A DNA stretch of 64,000 bases from Paenibacillus sp. UNC499MF. Its GTDB lineage: Bacteria; Bacillota; Bacilli; Paenibacillales; NBRC-103111. The notes under the pieces are model-generated. The model worked only from the letters and a program-made list of their open reading frames with translations, searched no databases and was not told the origin of the DNA. Shown one piece after another: positions 19,016-27,637 of the stretch. The number at the start of each line of letters is the position of its first letter. Position 1 is the first letter of the stretch. The stretch lies in assembly GCF_900107975.1 (NCBI RefSeq), contig NZ_FNVF01000008.1, positions 143,555-207,554 on the forward strand, read 5' to 3'. A program made the translations under genes and the position numbers.

Positions 19016-20278
19016 ATGAAACGGAAAAATTGGGCGGCAGGAATTGCGACTACGGTTCTTTTGACAAGCGTTCTATCGGGTTGCGGAGGAAGCGGCGCAA
19101 GCGGCGGCGACAAAGGCAGCGGAGAATCCGGAGGAAAAGTGACGCTGAACGTATGGGGAATGGGCGAAGAAGCGAAATCCCTTCCGAAAATCGCGGAACA
19201 GTTCGAGAAGGATAATCCGAACATCAAAATCAACGTGCAGGCGCTGCCTTGGGCTTCGGCTCACGATAAGCTGCTGACGGCGGTCGCTTCCAAGAAAGGT
19301 CCGGACGTTCTGCAGATGGGAACGACCTGGATTCCGGAATTCGCGGCGGCAGGCGCTTTGATGGACCTTAAACCGATGACGGATAAATATCCCGAAATCA
19401 AAGAAGACAATTTCTATCCGGGTTCGATCCAAACGACCAAATATGATGATAAAACGGTAGGCGTGCCGTGGTACATCGACACCCGCGTTCTGTACTACCG
19501 CACGGATCTTCTGAAAGAGGCGGGCTATAACGAGGCGCCGAAAACGTGGGAAGAACTTCAAGACGCGGCCCAGAAGCTGACCAAGCGCGGCAGCGGCAAG
19601 TACGGCATCTCGCTCGATCCGAAAGAGCAGTCCCTGACTTTCATGTTCGCCCGTCAAAACGGCTCCAAGCTGCTGGACGGCAAGCAGCCTTTGTTCGATC
19701 AGCCGCAGTTCGTTGAAGCCGTAGAGTATCTCAACAGCTTCTTCAAGAACGGTTCCGCGCCGAAAGATCTCGGTATCGACGCCGTACAGGGCTTGAGCGG
19801 CGACGGCATCGTGCCGATGTTCATCAGCGGCCCATGGATGGTTAAGCTTATCAACGACAAGGCTCCCGAGCTGAAAGGCAAATGGGCCACGGCCGTCCTT
19901 CCGAAGAAAGAAAACAACATTTCCGCGCTGGGCGGCTCCAACTTGTCGGTCTTCCAGCATACGGAGCATAAAGAAGAAGCGATGAAATTCCTGGCCTATA
20001 TGAGCAAGCCGGAAACCCAACTGAAATGGCTCGAAATGACACAATCGATGCCGGCAGCCAAGAAAGCCTGGGAAGATCCTGTCCTGAAGGAAGATCCGAA
20101 CTATAAAGTGATCGGCGAGCAAATGAAAGCTTCCGAGCCGATGCCGATGATCAAACCTTGGGAAGAAATCGCCCAGGCTTACCTGAAAAGCTTTGAACGC
20201 ATCTACCGCGGCCAGGCGGAAGTAAAGCCGGAGCTGGATGCCTTCAACAAGCAGGCTCAGCAAATTTTGAACAAGTAA
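19016..20278 (+). CDS. ABC transporter substrate-binding lipoprotein (family 1), probable sophoro-oligosaccharide binder
   Basis: 420 residues. The signal sequence ends in lipobox LSGC (Cys about residue 22) followed by a Gly/Ser linker, so the protein is membrane-anchored. The rest is a family-1 extracellular sugar-binding protein (NVWGMGEEAKSLPKIAEQFEKDNPNIKI). It is first in a three-gene operon with two permeases and divergent from GH3 and GH94. The ATPase is absent and is presumably a shared MsmX-type subunit elsewhere, as is common in Firmicutes. Ligand specificity is inferred from context. Confidence 0.88.
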   Translation: MKRKNWAAGIATTVLLTSVLSGCGGSGASGGDKGSGESGGKVTLNVWGMGEEAKSLPKIAEQFEKDNPNIKINVQALPWASAHDKLLTAVASKKGPDVLQMGTTWIPEFAAAGALMDLKPMTDKYPEIKEDNFYPGSIQTTKYDDKTVGVPWYIDTRVLYYRTDLLKEAGYNEAPKTWEELQDAAQKLTKRGSGKYGISLDPKEQSLTFMFARQNGSKLLDGKQPLFDQPQFVEAVEYLNSFFKNGSAPKDLGIDAVQGLSGDGIVPMFISGPWMVKLINDKAPELKGKWATAVLPKKENNISALGGSNLSVFQHTEHKEEAMKFLAYMSKPETQLKWLEMTQSMPAAKKAWEDPVLKEDPNYKVIGEQMKASEPMPMIKPWEEIAQAYLKSFERIYRGQAEVKPELDAFNKQAQQILNK

Positions 20279-20302
20279 CCGCACGGACGGAAAATAACCC
20301 GA

Positions 20303-20333
20303 AGCCGGCCGGCCCTCAGGGGCCGGTCCGGCT
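20303..20333 (+). terminator. Intercistronic GC-rich hairpin between binding protein and permease
   Basis: The arms AGCCGGCCGGCCC and GGGCCGGTCCGGCT enclose a TCAG loop with no T run after. Such hairpins typically protect the binding-protein mRNA and lower permease expression. Confidence 0.6.
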
Positions 20334-20389
20334 ATTAACGGTCCATCCTTTTTAACCGGGCTGGACGACAGTGAAAGAAGGGACATGAG

Positions 20390-21277
20390 ATGAAGGGCTT
20401 CAGCAACAGCAAAGCACCGTACTTTTTTATTGCGCCGACTCTGATCCTGCTCACGGTTTTCTCGCTGCTGCCGATCTTTATTGCGCTCATTATCAGTTTC
20501 ACCGATATGGATCTCGCGGGTCTGGCCGATTACTCCAACATCAATTTCATCGGCTTCAAAAACTATATCAGTGTCCTGCAGGATCCGATTTTTATTAAAT
20601 CGATTACGAACACTCTTTTTTACGTGATTATCGGGGTTCCGTGCGTCGTTATTTTATCGCTCGGCATCGCGCTGCTGATCAACTACGGAGCCTCCCGCGT
20701 TTTTAAAGCATTCCGGGTCATTTACTACCTCCCTTCCGTTACCAACGTAGTCGCGGTAGCTGTCGTCTGGAGCTATTTGTACAACCCGGCGTTCGGTCTG
20801 TTCAACTACGTGCTGGAATCGGCCGGTTTCGATAAGGTTCCGTGGCTGACCGATCCTCTGATCGCGAAAATTTCCCTGATCCTTCTCGCCTTGTGGCGGG
20901 CGGTAGGTCTGAACATGATTATTTTCATCGCCGCTCTTCAGGGTATTCCGAAAACGTACTACGAAGCGGCCCAGCTCGACGGAGCCAGCACCTGGAAGCA
21001 AATGATTCATATTACGGTTCCCATGCTGCGTTTCGCCATTTTCTTCGTGTCCATCACGACCATGATCGGCTGGCTGCAATTCTTCGAAGAACCGTTCGTT
21101 ATGACGCAGGGCGGACCGCTGGACGGCACTACGTCCGTGGCTCTGTTCATCTACAACAACGGTTTCAAGCTCAGCAACTTCGGTTACGCCGCGGCGGGTT
21201 CGTTCGTCCTGTTCGTCGCCATCATCATCATTACGCTCATTCAGTTCCGGCTTCAGAATAAAGATACGGACATGTAA
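20390..21277 (+). CDS. ABC sugar permease, MalF type
   Basis: 295 residues with six predicted membrane segments. The cytoplasmic EAA loop that contacts the ATPase is present (EAAQLDGASTWKQMIHITVP). Start ATG with GAAGGGAC upstream. It is separated from the next permease by 20 bp, forming the membrane channel with it. Confidence 0.92.
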   Translation: MKGFSNSKAPYFFIAPTLILLTVFSLLPIFIALIISFTDMDLAGLADYSNINFIGFKNYISVLQDPIFIKSITNTLFYVIIGVPCVVILSLGIALLINYGASRVFKAFRVIYYLPSVTNVVAVAVVWSYLYNPAFGLFNYVLESAGFDKVPWLTDPLIAKISLILLALWRAVGLNMIIFIAALQGIPKTYYEAAQLDGASTWKQMIHITVPMLRFAIFFVSITTMIGWLQFFEEPFVMTQGGPLDGTTSVALFIYNNGFKLSNFGYAAAGSFVLFVAIIIITLIQFRLQNKDTDM

Positions 21278-21297
21278 AAAGAACGGAGGAAAAGCTT

Positions 21298-22161
21298 ATG
21301 GCTGCAAAAGCTGCAAAATTACGTCCGGCTGGCGCAGGGACATCGGGATCGAGCCCCTTTTTCCAAGGACTTGTATTTGTCCTGCTGGCCTTGGGCGGCA
21401 TCGTCTTCCTCATTCCGTTCGTTTGGATGATTCTGTCGGCGTTCAAACCGGAAAGTGAAGTGCTGCGTATTCCGCCCACCCTGTTTCCAGAGACGTTTAC
21501 GATGGAGAACTTCAAAAATCTGTTCGAACGGATGAACTTCGGCGTCTACTTGAAAAACACCCTGATCGTCGTGCTTTTCTCCTTCGTCGGCCTGTTCCTG
21601 AACGCGATGGCGGGCTTCGGCTTCGCCAAATACCGCTTCAAGGGACGCGAAGGTCTTTTCTACCTCGTGCTCGCCACGATGATGATTCCGGGACAGGTCA
21701 CGATGATTCCCGTGTATCTGATCCTGAACTCCATCGAGCTGACGAACACGCTGGTCGGCGTCGTGCTGCCCGGCCTCGTCGGGGCGTTCGGCGTCTTCTT
21801 GTTCCGCCAGTTCATGTCCACGATTCCGGACGAACTGCTGGAAGCGACCCGGCTTGACGGCGCCAGCGAGCTGCGCACCTTCGCCCAGATCGTGCTGCCG
21901 ATCTCCAAGCCGATCCTGTCGGTGCAGGCGATCCTGACCTTCATCGCAGGCTGGAACAGCTTCCTCTGGCCGCTCATTATCGCCAACGACGAGAAGCTGT
22001 ACACCCTGTCCGTCGGCTTGTCGCTGCTGAAAGGCCAGTATGACAGCAACTTTGCCCTGCAGATGGCCGGTTCCGCCTTTATGGTCGTGCCGATTCTGAT
22101 CATTTTCGCGATCTTCCAGAAGTACATCATCGACAACTATTCGATTTCGGGGATGAAGTAA
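21298..22161 (+). CDS. ABC sugar permease, MalG type
   Basis: 287 residues, six predicted membrane segments and the EAA loop EATRLDGASELRTFAQIVLP. The C-terminal DNYSISGMK is typical for MalG-family permeases. It is last in the sugar uptake operon and is followed by a strong terminator. Confidence 0.92.
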   Translation: MAAKAAKLRPAGAGTSGSSPFFQGLVFVLLALGGIVFLIPFVWMILSAFKPESEVLRIPPTLFPETFTMENFKNLFERMNFGVYLKNTLIVVLFSFVGLFLNAMAGFGFAKYRFKGREGLFYLVLATMMIPGQVTMIPVYLILNSIELTNTLVGVVLPGLVGAFGVFLFRQFMSTIPDELLEATRLDGASELRTFAQIVLPISKPILSVQAILTFIAGWNSFLWPLIIANDEKLYTLSVGLSLLKGQYDSNFALQMAGSAFMVVPILIIFAIFQKYIIDNYSISGMK

Positions 22162-22229
22162 GCGGTGCGAATGAAATTGTAAACACATAGGATTCGAGGA
22201 TATAGCCGGTGCTGGGAACAGTACCGGTC

Positions 22230-22276
22230 AGCCTGTAGACACTGTTCCTTTCGGAACAGCTTCTACAGGCTTTTTT
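22230..22276 (+). terminator. Terminator of the ABC transporter operon
   Basis: Arms AGCCTGTAGA...CTGTTCC and GGAACAG...TCTACAGGCTTTTTT give a long stem with a short TTTC loop and a T run. Confidence 0.92.
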
Positions 22277-22317
22277 GTTGAAGCAATAAAAAGATTATTT
22301 ACATATATTTCAATATA

Positions 22318-22373
22318 AACCCATATTTATAAATACGAGTATATTAAAAGATTTAGTATAAAAAATATGGGTT
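22318..22373. repeat. 11-bp perfect inverted repeat at the edge of an AT-rich island
   Basis: AACCCATATTT (22318-22328) and AAATATGGGTT (22363-22373) are separated by 34 AT-rich bases and lie 42 bases upstream of the metzincin-like gene. It could be a regulatory stem-loop or a trace of a mobile-element end. Confidence 0.6.
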
Positions 22374-22415
22374 ATATATATGTGTAAATTAGTTATAAAT
22401 TAGGAGGTAAAAATA

Positions 22416-23069
22416 GTGGAATTAATTAAAGTGATAAAAAAACTCACCACTGCCGGATGCTTAGGAATAGTATTATTTGCCTCGCAGAGCAATATAAGTA
22501 GTGCAGCGACACCTCTCACAAATGCTGCGGCTTTCTGGAAATGTACTTGCTTTAGCAACGCTAAAATTGCAGATATTCAATGGTATAAAGACCCCTCTGT
22601 TGAACAATTTGGCTTCAATTGGCATGTCAATACAGCAAAAGAATTATGGGATGCTGTTCCAGGGGCAAATATTGGCTTTCAAAACGTAACTTCCTCTGAC
22701 AACGCTGATCTTCGATTTTTTGCAGGAGACTATTATTGGTCAGAAACTTACGGTATTTTAGCACCTTATGATAAGAGCGGAAACGAAATCCCTGGCTCAC
22801 TAGCCTATTTAGATAATCCTACTGTAGTATTTTATAAGGCTCATATCCGACTAAATAATTATACGATGAATAATGTTGCTCTTCCTAATGGTGGCACACG
22901 ACAAATGAGTGGAAATGAAAAGTTAGACGTAGTCACTCACGAACTCGGACACGTTTTGAAATTAAAACATCAGGACGATGGTGTACCGTCAATCATGCAA
23001 AGAACTAACATAACCCAATACGGAAATGTTCCACAACTCGATAAAAGTAATGTAGCATTTTACTATTAA
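22416..23069 (+). CDS. Secreted metzincin-like zinc metalloprotease (matrixin-type motif)
   Basis: 217 residues from a GTG with AGGAGG eight bases upstream. A signal peptide (GCLGIVLFASQSNISSA) precedes a small catalytic domain. The zinc site is HELGHVLKLKH, an HExxHxxxxxH metzincin pattern, followed by SIMQ as a possible Met-turn. The chain is short, close to an isolated catalytic core with no propeptide Cys switch. The gene is much more AT-rich than its flanks and is followed by a lipoprotein gene, perhaps as a pair. Substrate unknown. Confidence 0.75.
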   Translation: MELIKVIKKLTTAGCLGIVLFASQSNISSAATPLTNAAAFWKCTCFSNAKIADIQWYKDPSVEQFGFNWHVNTAKELWDAVPGANIGFQNVTSSDNADLRFFAGDYYWSETYGILAPYDKSGNEIPGSLAYLDNPTVVFYKAHIRLNNYTMNNVALPNGGTRQMSGNEKLDVVTHELGHVLKLKHQDDGVPSIMQRTNITQYGNVPQLDKSNVAFYY

Positions 23070-23131
23070 TTGCAACATTATGTAAATAATTTGCGTCTCT
23101 ATATTTGTGACATCCAATGAGGAGGATAAAT

Positions 23132-23767
23132 ATGAAAAACAAGAAGATTTTTGTTACCATAGCGGCCGCAATCACACTTTCATCATGTATATATCTTGCA
23201 ACCGAGGCACAAAATCAAAATCATACATCAACTCAGTCTGCAATCAAAAATGACAGCAAGATAAACATTTCTTCAACCGACGCTAAAGTGGTTAAGTACG
23301 ATGATTTGAAAATGTTGGAAAGTCATTCAGACTTAATTATACAAGCAAAGGTTAATGGCGAGACTAAAATGAAAGAATTTTCTCAAAATAATGTTGTTAT
23401 CGACAAAGTGGGAGTAACCCCCGTTAGTATCACAAAGGTATTTAAAGGAAATCTCAAAGCTGGGGAAGAAATATCTGTTTTTGAGAACGGGTACTATAAG
23501 CAAGACAATTTAATTACTACCGCTGGTTATTTGCCAATGAATAAAAACGATGATTATCTGCTGTTCCTAACTGCAACCCCAGAAAATGGAATTTACACGG
23601 TAAAAGGAGTATATCAAGGCAAATTCAATTTAAACTTATCTACTCCCGCAACTAAATTGAATACTCTCTCAGTAACAAAATCTGAACTTGACAATATAGA
23701 TTTTGTGGGAGAAGATACTCAGCATTTTAATGACCTCAAGACTGAGATCTTGAATAAATACAAGTAA
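23132..23767 (+). CDS. Putative lipoprotein of unknown function
   Basis: 211 residues from ATG 23132, which has GGAGGATAAAT just upstream; an earlier in-frame start at 23117 lies before the ribosome site. The N-terminus has a short hydrophobic stretch with lipobox LSSC. The mature part is predicted beta-rich (VNGETKMKEF...TKVFKGNLKAGEEISVFENGYY). It lies 62 bp after the metalloprotease in the same AT-rich block. A role as partner or substrate of that protease is only a guess. Confidence 0.6.
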   Translation: MKNKKIFVTIAAAITLSSCIYLATEAQNQNHTSTQSAIKNDSKINISSTDAKVVKYDDLKMLESHSDLIIQAKVNGETKMKEFSQNNVVIDKVGVTPVSITKVFKGNLKAGEEISVFENGYYKQDNLITTAGYLPMNKNDDYLLFLTATPENGIYTVKGVYQGKFNLNLSTPATKLNTLSVTKSELDNIDFVGEDTQHFNDLKTEILNKYK

Positions 23768-23772
23768 GTCAC

Positions 23773-23805
23773 AGAACGCCTACGCATTTAGTGGGCGTTC
23801 TTTTT
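23773..23805 (+). terminator. Terminator after the lipoprotein gene
   Basis: The arms AGAACGCC and GGCGTTCT are followed by five T. Confidence 0.85.
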
Positions 23806-23858
23806 CAGTTGTATAAAAATTTACTTTTTACATATATATCCCCCTTCCAGTTAATAAA

Positions 23859-24267
23859 ATGAGCGTAGTAGAATTACGTAAGTATCAACTTGTTGAAACA
23901 GTAGTTGCTATGCTAAGAGCATTTAAAATAAAGCAAGCGAGAAAAAGACCGGCAAATAATTTGTTGTTGCCCGAATACCATGGTAAGAATTTTATTGAGG
24001 ATGGACATCCGCTTGTACCTAAAAGTATTCAAACCAGAATGGCCCGATTACTGATGAAAACAGTGCTATCTAAATCCGGCATACACTTATTAGTATGTTG
24101 GCCGAGGCAAGGGTCGATATTAACACGATCATGAAACAGGCGGCCACGATGACATGAAAACTGCAATGAAACTATATACATACGTCGCTGACAAGATAAA
24201 AAAACGCAGTTCCGTCACGACCGCTGGTAGCATCGGAGCCGCAGAAGACGGCTTCCGACGGCATTAA
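23859..24267 (+). pseudogene. Frameshifted tyrosine recombinase (phage/ICE integrase) C-terminal remnant
   Basis: The first frame (ORF 23859-24134) gives an integrase-like upstream part including SIQTRMARLLMKT. The second frame then gives IRHTLISMLAEARVDINTIMKQ, which carries the Arg-His-Thr box, and a further shift gives GHDDMKTAMKLYTYVADKIK, the GH...Y catalytic end. The tyrosine, RH and GH positions are recognisable only when the frames are joined, so the gene is broken. It has no visible N-terminal DNA-binding half. It marks an old integration and fits the foreign base composition upstream. Confidence 0.75.
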
Positions 24268-24270
24268 CCG

Positions 24271-24322
24271 CCAAAAAGGTCAGAACCGTGGGAGCTTAAG
24301 CCCGCGAGACTGACCTTTTTGG
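24271..24322. terminator. Long hairpin terminator with 13-bp perfect arms
   Basis: CCAAAAAGGTCAG (24271-24283) pairs perfectly with CTGACCTTTTTGG (24310-24322). The inner part can pair further (GGAGCTTAAGCCC). The symmetric A and T runs suggest function in both directions. Confidence 0.75.
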
Positions 24323-24706
24323 CTTATTAAAGCGGTCAGGTTATTGTTCCCTTAAATTTCCGAGGAGGAAGCCCGCAATGCTCGTTCAAGCTCCCTTGTT
24401 AAGCTCTTTTTTGCATAGAGCTTTTACGGATAGAGACTTCCGAGTCGCGCTCGCTGCGCTCCTTCACCGTGCCCGGCTCCTCCTGCTCCGCGTCTTCCTG
24501 CTTCATTTCCCGCTCCAGCAGCAGGAGGAAGTACATCGCAAACGTCATGAGCAGCCGGATCCTATCTGGTGAACTCAGTATACCAAGGCAGGCCGGACGA
24601 GTTTTGACCGTTCTTGCTCTTTTTGGGGATTTTGGCGCCCTAACAACCGCTGCGGAATCGGCTGGCGCAGCCGGTCGGGCAGCTCCCCAAGCAAAATCCG
24701 GGGCCG
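24323..24706. other. Gap without a confident gene
   Basis: A 64-codon plus frame at 24378 has an AGGAGG site but a composition that looks like antisense. The minus strand over the same bases reads LLMTFAMYFLLLLEREMKQ followed by a charged tail, which looks more like real protein but has no convincing start. It may be a decayed membrane-protein end. No other signal was seen. Confidence 0.3.
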
Positions 24707-25447
24707 CTATTTCGACACTTCCTCCACATCCTTCGCGCTCACCTTTTCGCCGCCTTTATCGAAGCGGGCCACGTATTTCACATAGGTGTTCTTTTGTTTC
24801 TCCCCCTTGTCGTCCATCACGTTCGCGTTGATCGTCACGTGCCCGTAATCGTACCCTCCGGCGTCCAAAACGGCCGCGATCTCACCCGCCGCTTCGGCAA
24901 CCTGCTCTTTGGAAGCGCCCGCCGCATCCGTCACCACGTGGATGTACAGCGGCTCATCAAGCTTCAGAGACGGAGTCCAGGCGGTATTCTCCGCCAGTTG
25001 TCCTTTGACGACCTCAAGCTGCACAGTAACCTCGCGGACCGCGGGAACCCGCCGGGCAAAAGCGCCCTTAAGCGCCGCGGCCGCCTCTGCGCTCAGCCGC
25101 TCCATCAGAGCCGTATCGAGGTTGGCGGACCGGATGCCGTCCACTTTCACCTTGGGAATCCAGCCGCCTACGGAAAATTCATACTCCGGCGCCTCCCCTT
25201 TATCTGCGTCCGCCCCGATTTCCTTCACCCGGTACTCGTAATTCTTGAACTTGAAGTTATAAAACCCTTTCTCGATCCTCAGCCGCTTCTCCGGATAGCG
25301 CTCCGCCAGGAAATGCTGCAGCTCCCGCCCCGCCAGCCATTTACTGAGCGGATTCCCGTTCAGCGAGTTATACAGCGAACCGATAAACAAAGCAAGCAGC
25401 ACCAGCAGCGCGATGTACAGACTCTTTCTCTTTTTCCTTTTCTTCAT
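24707..25447 (-). CDS. YfjL-like membrane-anchored protein
   Basis: 246 residues from ATG 25447, which overlaps the stop of the anti-sigma gene by four bases (ATGA), so translation is coupled. One N-terminal membrane segment (SLYIALLVLLALFIGSLY) follows a basic stretch. The extracellular part resembles YfjL-type proteins (ERYPEKRLRIEKGFYNFKFKNYEY). It is last in the sigma operon and may sense or respond to envelope stress. Function is unproven. Confidence 0.65.
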   Translation of the reverse strand: MKKRKKRKSLYIALLVLLALFIGSLYNSLNGNPLSKWLAGRELQHFLAERYPEKRLRIEKGFYNFKFKNYEYRVKEIGADADKGEAPEYEFSVGGWIPKVKVDGIRSANLDTALMERLSAEAAAALKGAFARRVPAVREVTVQLEVVKGQLAENTAWTPSLKLDEPLYIHVVTDAAGASKEQVAEAAGEIAAVLDAGGYDYGHVTINANVMDDKGEKQKNTYVKYVARFDKGGEKVSAKDVEEVSK

Positions 25448-26031
25448 TCCGAATCGTCTCCCGTCTTTCTGATCTTTAACACCAGCAGTCCCATCAAGCT
25501 TCCGATAAAGGCAAACAGGCTGTGAATGAAAGCCGTCAATACAGCCCCCACTATAGGTACAAAGACGAGCATACCTACTCCCCCGTCTCCCGAACCGTTT
25601 ACGGCCGAGTAAATACTGTCTCCCAGTGACCACAGAAAAACAGGCGCGAACGAGAGGAATAACACAATCTTTATCTGCTTATAAAACAGGTACGTGACGA
25701 AGCCGAGCACGGCATACCACAAAACGAAACCGAAGCTTTCGTTAAGCAGCGACGTACGGATCGCCAGCACGAACGAGATCGCCATAAACAGCAGTTGATA
25801 AAAAGACAGCTTCCGGTTGATCTTCGCCATCATCTTCGCATAGTCCTCGGCCGGCTCCGGCAGCTCCGGTTTGAGCAGACTCTGTCCCGACAGACGGACG
25901 AGCCTTGCGTAATCGGGGTCCCCCGCCGTCTGCGCTTCCAGCCACTTGGCCGTCTCTTCGCTGAGCAGACCTTCCTCATAAAGCGGCAGCAGGTCTTCGA
26001 TGATATGCCGCACCGTATTTTTATCGTTCAT
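25444..26031 (-). CDS. Membrane anti-sigma factor partner of the ECF sigma
   Basis: 195 residues. The N-terminal region HIIEDLLPLYEEGLLSEETAKWLEAQ resembles the zf-HC2 anti-sigma domain but lacks the Cys residues. Four to five predicted membrane segments follow. It overlaps the sigma gene by 11 bp and the next gene by 4 bp. The pairing makes it the probable inhibitor that holds the sigma factor at the membrane. Confidence 0.75.
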   Translation of the reverse strand: MNDKNTVRHIIEDLLPLYEEGLLSEETAKWLEAQTAGDPDYARLVRLSGQSLLKPELPEPAEDYAKMMAKINRKLSFYQLLFMAISFVLAIRTSLLNESFGFVLWYAVLGFVTYLFYKQIKIVLFLSFAPVFLWSLGDSIYSAVNGSGDGGVGMLVFVPIVGAVLTAFIHSLFAFIGSLMGLLVLKIRKTGDDSE

Positions 26032-26515
26032 AATATCCCTCCAGCTCTTTGTGCAGTTGGAGCTTGATCCGGTAGAATTTTACCCGGACGCTGTTTTCCG
26101 TAGCGCCGATAATGTGTCCGATCTCCCGGAAAGACAACTCGGCATACATGCGCAGCGTGACGATTTCCTGGGCAGCCTCATCCAGCCGGAAAATCCGTTC
26201 CAGCAAAAGATCGCGGTCCTCCCGGTCCAGCACCTGCTTCTCCGGGGTAACGGATTCGCGGTTTTCCCATACAAGCTTCGCCGCCAGCTCCTGCCCGTAT
26301 TTTTTGGACCGGTAATATTTGCTCAGCTTGTTCTTCGCGATGCCGAAGAGCCAGGTCCGGACCGTCGAATCTCCCCGGAAGGAGCCGTGTCCTTTGACCG
26401 CCTCATAGAAAACTTCCTGGGTCAGGTCTTCCGCGGCTTCTCTGCTTTGCGTTTTCACATAGAAAAATGCGTACAATTTCGGTTGAATCTCTTTGTAAAG
26501 CTCCTCAAGCCCCAT
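26021..26515 (-). CDS. ECF-type RNA polymerase sigma factor
   Basis: 164 residues. Region 2 (AEDLTQEVFYEAVKGHGSF...TWLFGIAKNKLSKYYR) and region 4 (LRMYAELSFREIGHIIGATENSVRVKFYRIK) are complete. It is first in a three-gene operon with overlapping reading frames. No confident ECF promoter was found in the 120 bases upstream, so autoregulation cannot be stated. Confidence 0.9.
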   Translation of the reverse strand: MGLEELYKEIQPKLYAFFYVKTQSREAAEDLTQEVFYEAVKGHGSFRGDSTVRTWLFGIAKNKLSKYYRSKKYGQELAAKLVWENRESVTPEKQVLDREDRDLLLERIFRLDEAAQEIVTLRMYAELSFREIGHIIGATENSVRVKFYRIKLQLHKELEGYYER

Positions 26516-26686
26516 GCGCCCTCCTCATTCGAAGCCTCATCCGACGGGCATGTTTTAATGTTTCTTCTTATTTGTACCAGACGGCGTCATTTCGTTACAG
26601 CATTCCGGAACCTTTTTTATTTTTAGCGCAAAAAAAGCCCCGGGTCCGAATCCGGTGATCCGGTTCCCGAGACACAGCATAACAAA

Positions 26687-26743
26687 AAAAATCCCCGGGA
26701 ACGAAGAAGCATGAAGCTTTCATCGTTCCACAAGGGGATTTTT
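26687..26743 (-). terminator. Terminator of the NamZ-MurR operon
   Basis: AAAAATCCCC and GGGGATTTTT close a long hairpin that also contains AACGA/TCGTT. On the minus strand it ends in eight T, 15 bases past the MurR stop. Confidence 0.85.
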
Positions 26744-26758
26744 GGCCGCCGCCGGCAT

Positions 26759-27607
26759 TCAGCGGCCGGTCATGCGCCGGATGATATCCCGGCTTTTTTC
26801 CAGATAGCGCACGGAATCTTCGTACTCCCGGCTGGCTACGCCCAGGTACAAAATATCAATGACATTCAGCTGCGTCATCCTTGACGACATCGCTCCGCTG
26901 CGGATTTCGTTCTCCGTCGAAGAGGTGTATAAGGGATAATCCGCATGCGAGCTGACCGAATTGTTGCCGTATTTCGTGATAGAAATCGTTTTTGCCCCGC
27001 ATAGACGCGCTTCTTTCAAACATTCGATAACATGATCCGTTTCGCCGGAATAAGAAATGCCGACCGCCACATCTTCCTCGTTCAGCATCACGGCGGATGT
27101 CAGCTCAAGATGCGGATCGGTAAACGAATAGCTGGTCTTGTTGATCCGCAAAAATTTGTGCTGGGCATCCTGAGCGATCAGATTCGAGGCGCCCAGGCCG
27201 TAAAAGTACGTCCGTTTCGCCCGGCTTAGCGCTTCGACCGCGTTTTTGACCGTATCCGCATCCAGAATGGTCACGGTATCGCGGATGGACTGGATGTTGT
27301 TGGCCGATACCGTATGAATAATCCGCTCGATGGAATCGTTCGGACGAATCTCCCGGTACTCGTATCTTTCCTCGCTCTGGTTCAAGTCACCGGCTACTTT
27401 GAGCTTCAGCTCCGGGTAGCCTTTCACGCCCATCGACTTGCACAAACGGATAATCGCCGCCTGGCTGCCGCCGCTTTCGGCCGCTAATTGCGCTACGGAC
27501 ATTTCCAGCATTCGATGCGGATGAGTGAGCACAAATTCAGCCACCTTGCGTTCCGATGGCGTGATATCGTCCAGAATCTCGCGCAGCCTGACTAATCCTC
27601 CGTTCAT
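26759..27607 (-). CDS. MurR/RpiR-family transcriptional regulator
   Basis: 282 residues. The N-terminal helix-turn-helix (HTH_6) contains VAQLAAESGGSQAAIIRLCKSMG; the C-terminal SIS sugar-phosphate domain contains YFYGLGASNLIAQDAQHK and VGISYSGETDHVIE. It is last in the operon NamZ, hydrolase, PIG-L, MurR. With MurQ nearby, its effector is inferred to be MurNAc-6-phosphate or GlcNAc-6-phosphate. Candidate binding boxes (GAAAT-N3-ATTTC) lie in the divergent promoter region at 30849-30986. Confidence 0.88.
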   Translation of the reverse strand: MNGGLVRLREILDDITPSERKVAEFVLTHPHRMLEMSVAQLAAESGGSQAAIIRLCKSMGVKGYPELKLKVAGDLNQSEERYEYREIRPNDSIERIIHTVSANNIQSIRDTVTILDADTVKNAVEALSRAKRTYFYGLGASNLIAQDAQHKFLRINKTSYSFTDPHLELTSAVMLNEEDVAVGISYSGETDHVIECLKEARLCGAKTISITKYGNNSVSSHADYPLYTSSTENEIRSGAMSSRMTQLNVIDILYLGVASREYEDSVRYLEKSRDIIRRMTGR

Positions 27608-27637
27608 AATTCCTCTCCTTTGCCTGCGTGCCGCGCT

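Noticed and set aside
22416..24267. Idea that the AT-rich block is a toxin-antitoxin module
   Set aside because: Both proteins have secretion signals and the third frame is an integrase remnant, which does not fit a toxin-antitoxin pair.
24378..24572. A 64-codon plus frame with an AGGAGG site nine bases upstream
   Set aside because: The product is a run of Leu, Arg and His typical of antisense reading, and the minus strand has the more natural protein composition. Not reported as a gene.
26516..26640. TGTAAC and CGTC motifs upstream of the ECF sigma gene
   Set aside because: They resemble ECF promoter elements, but the spacing is only about ten bases, too short for a functional pair.
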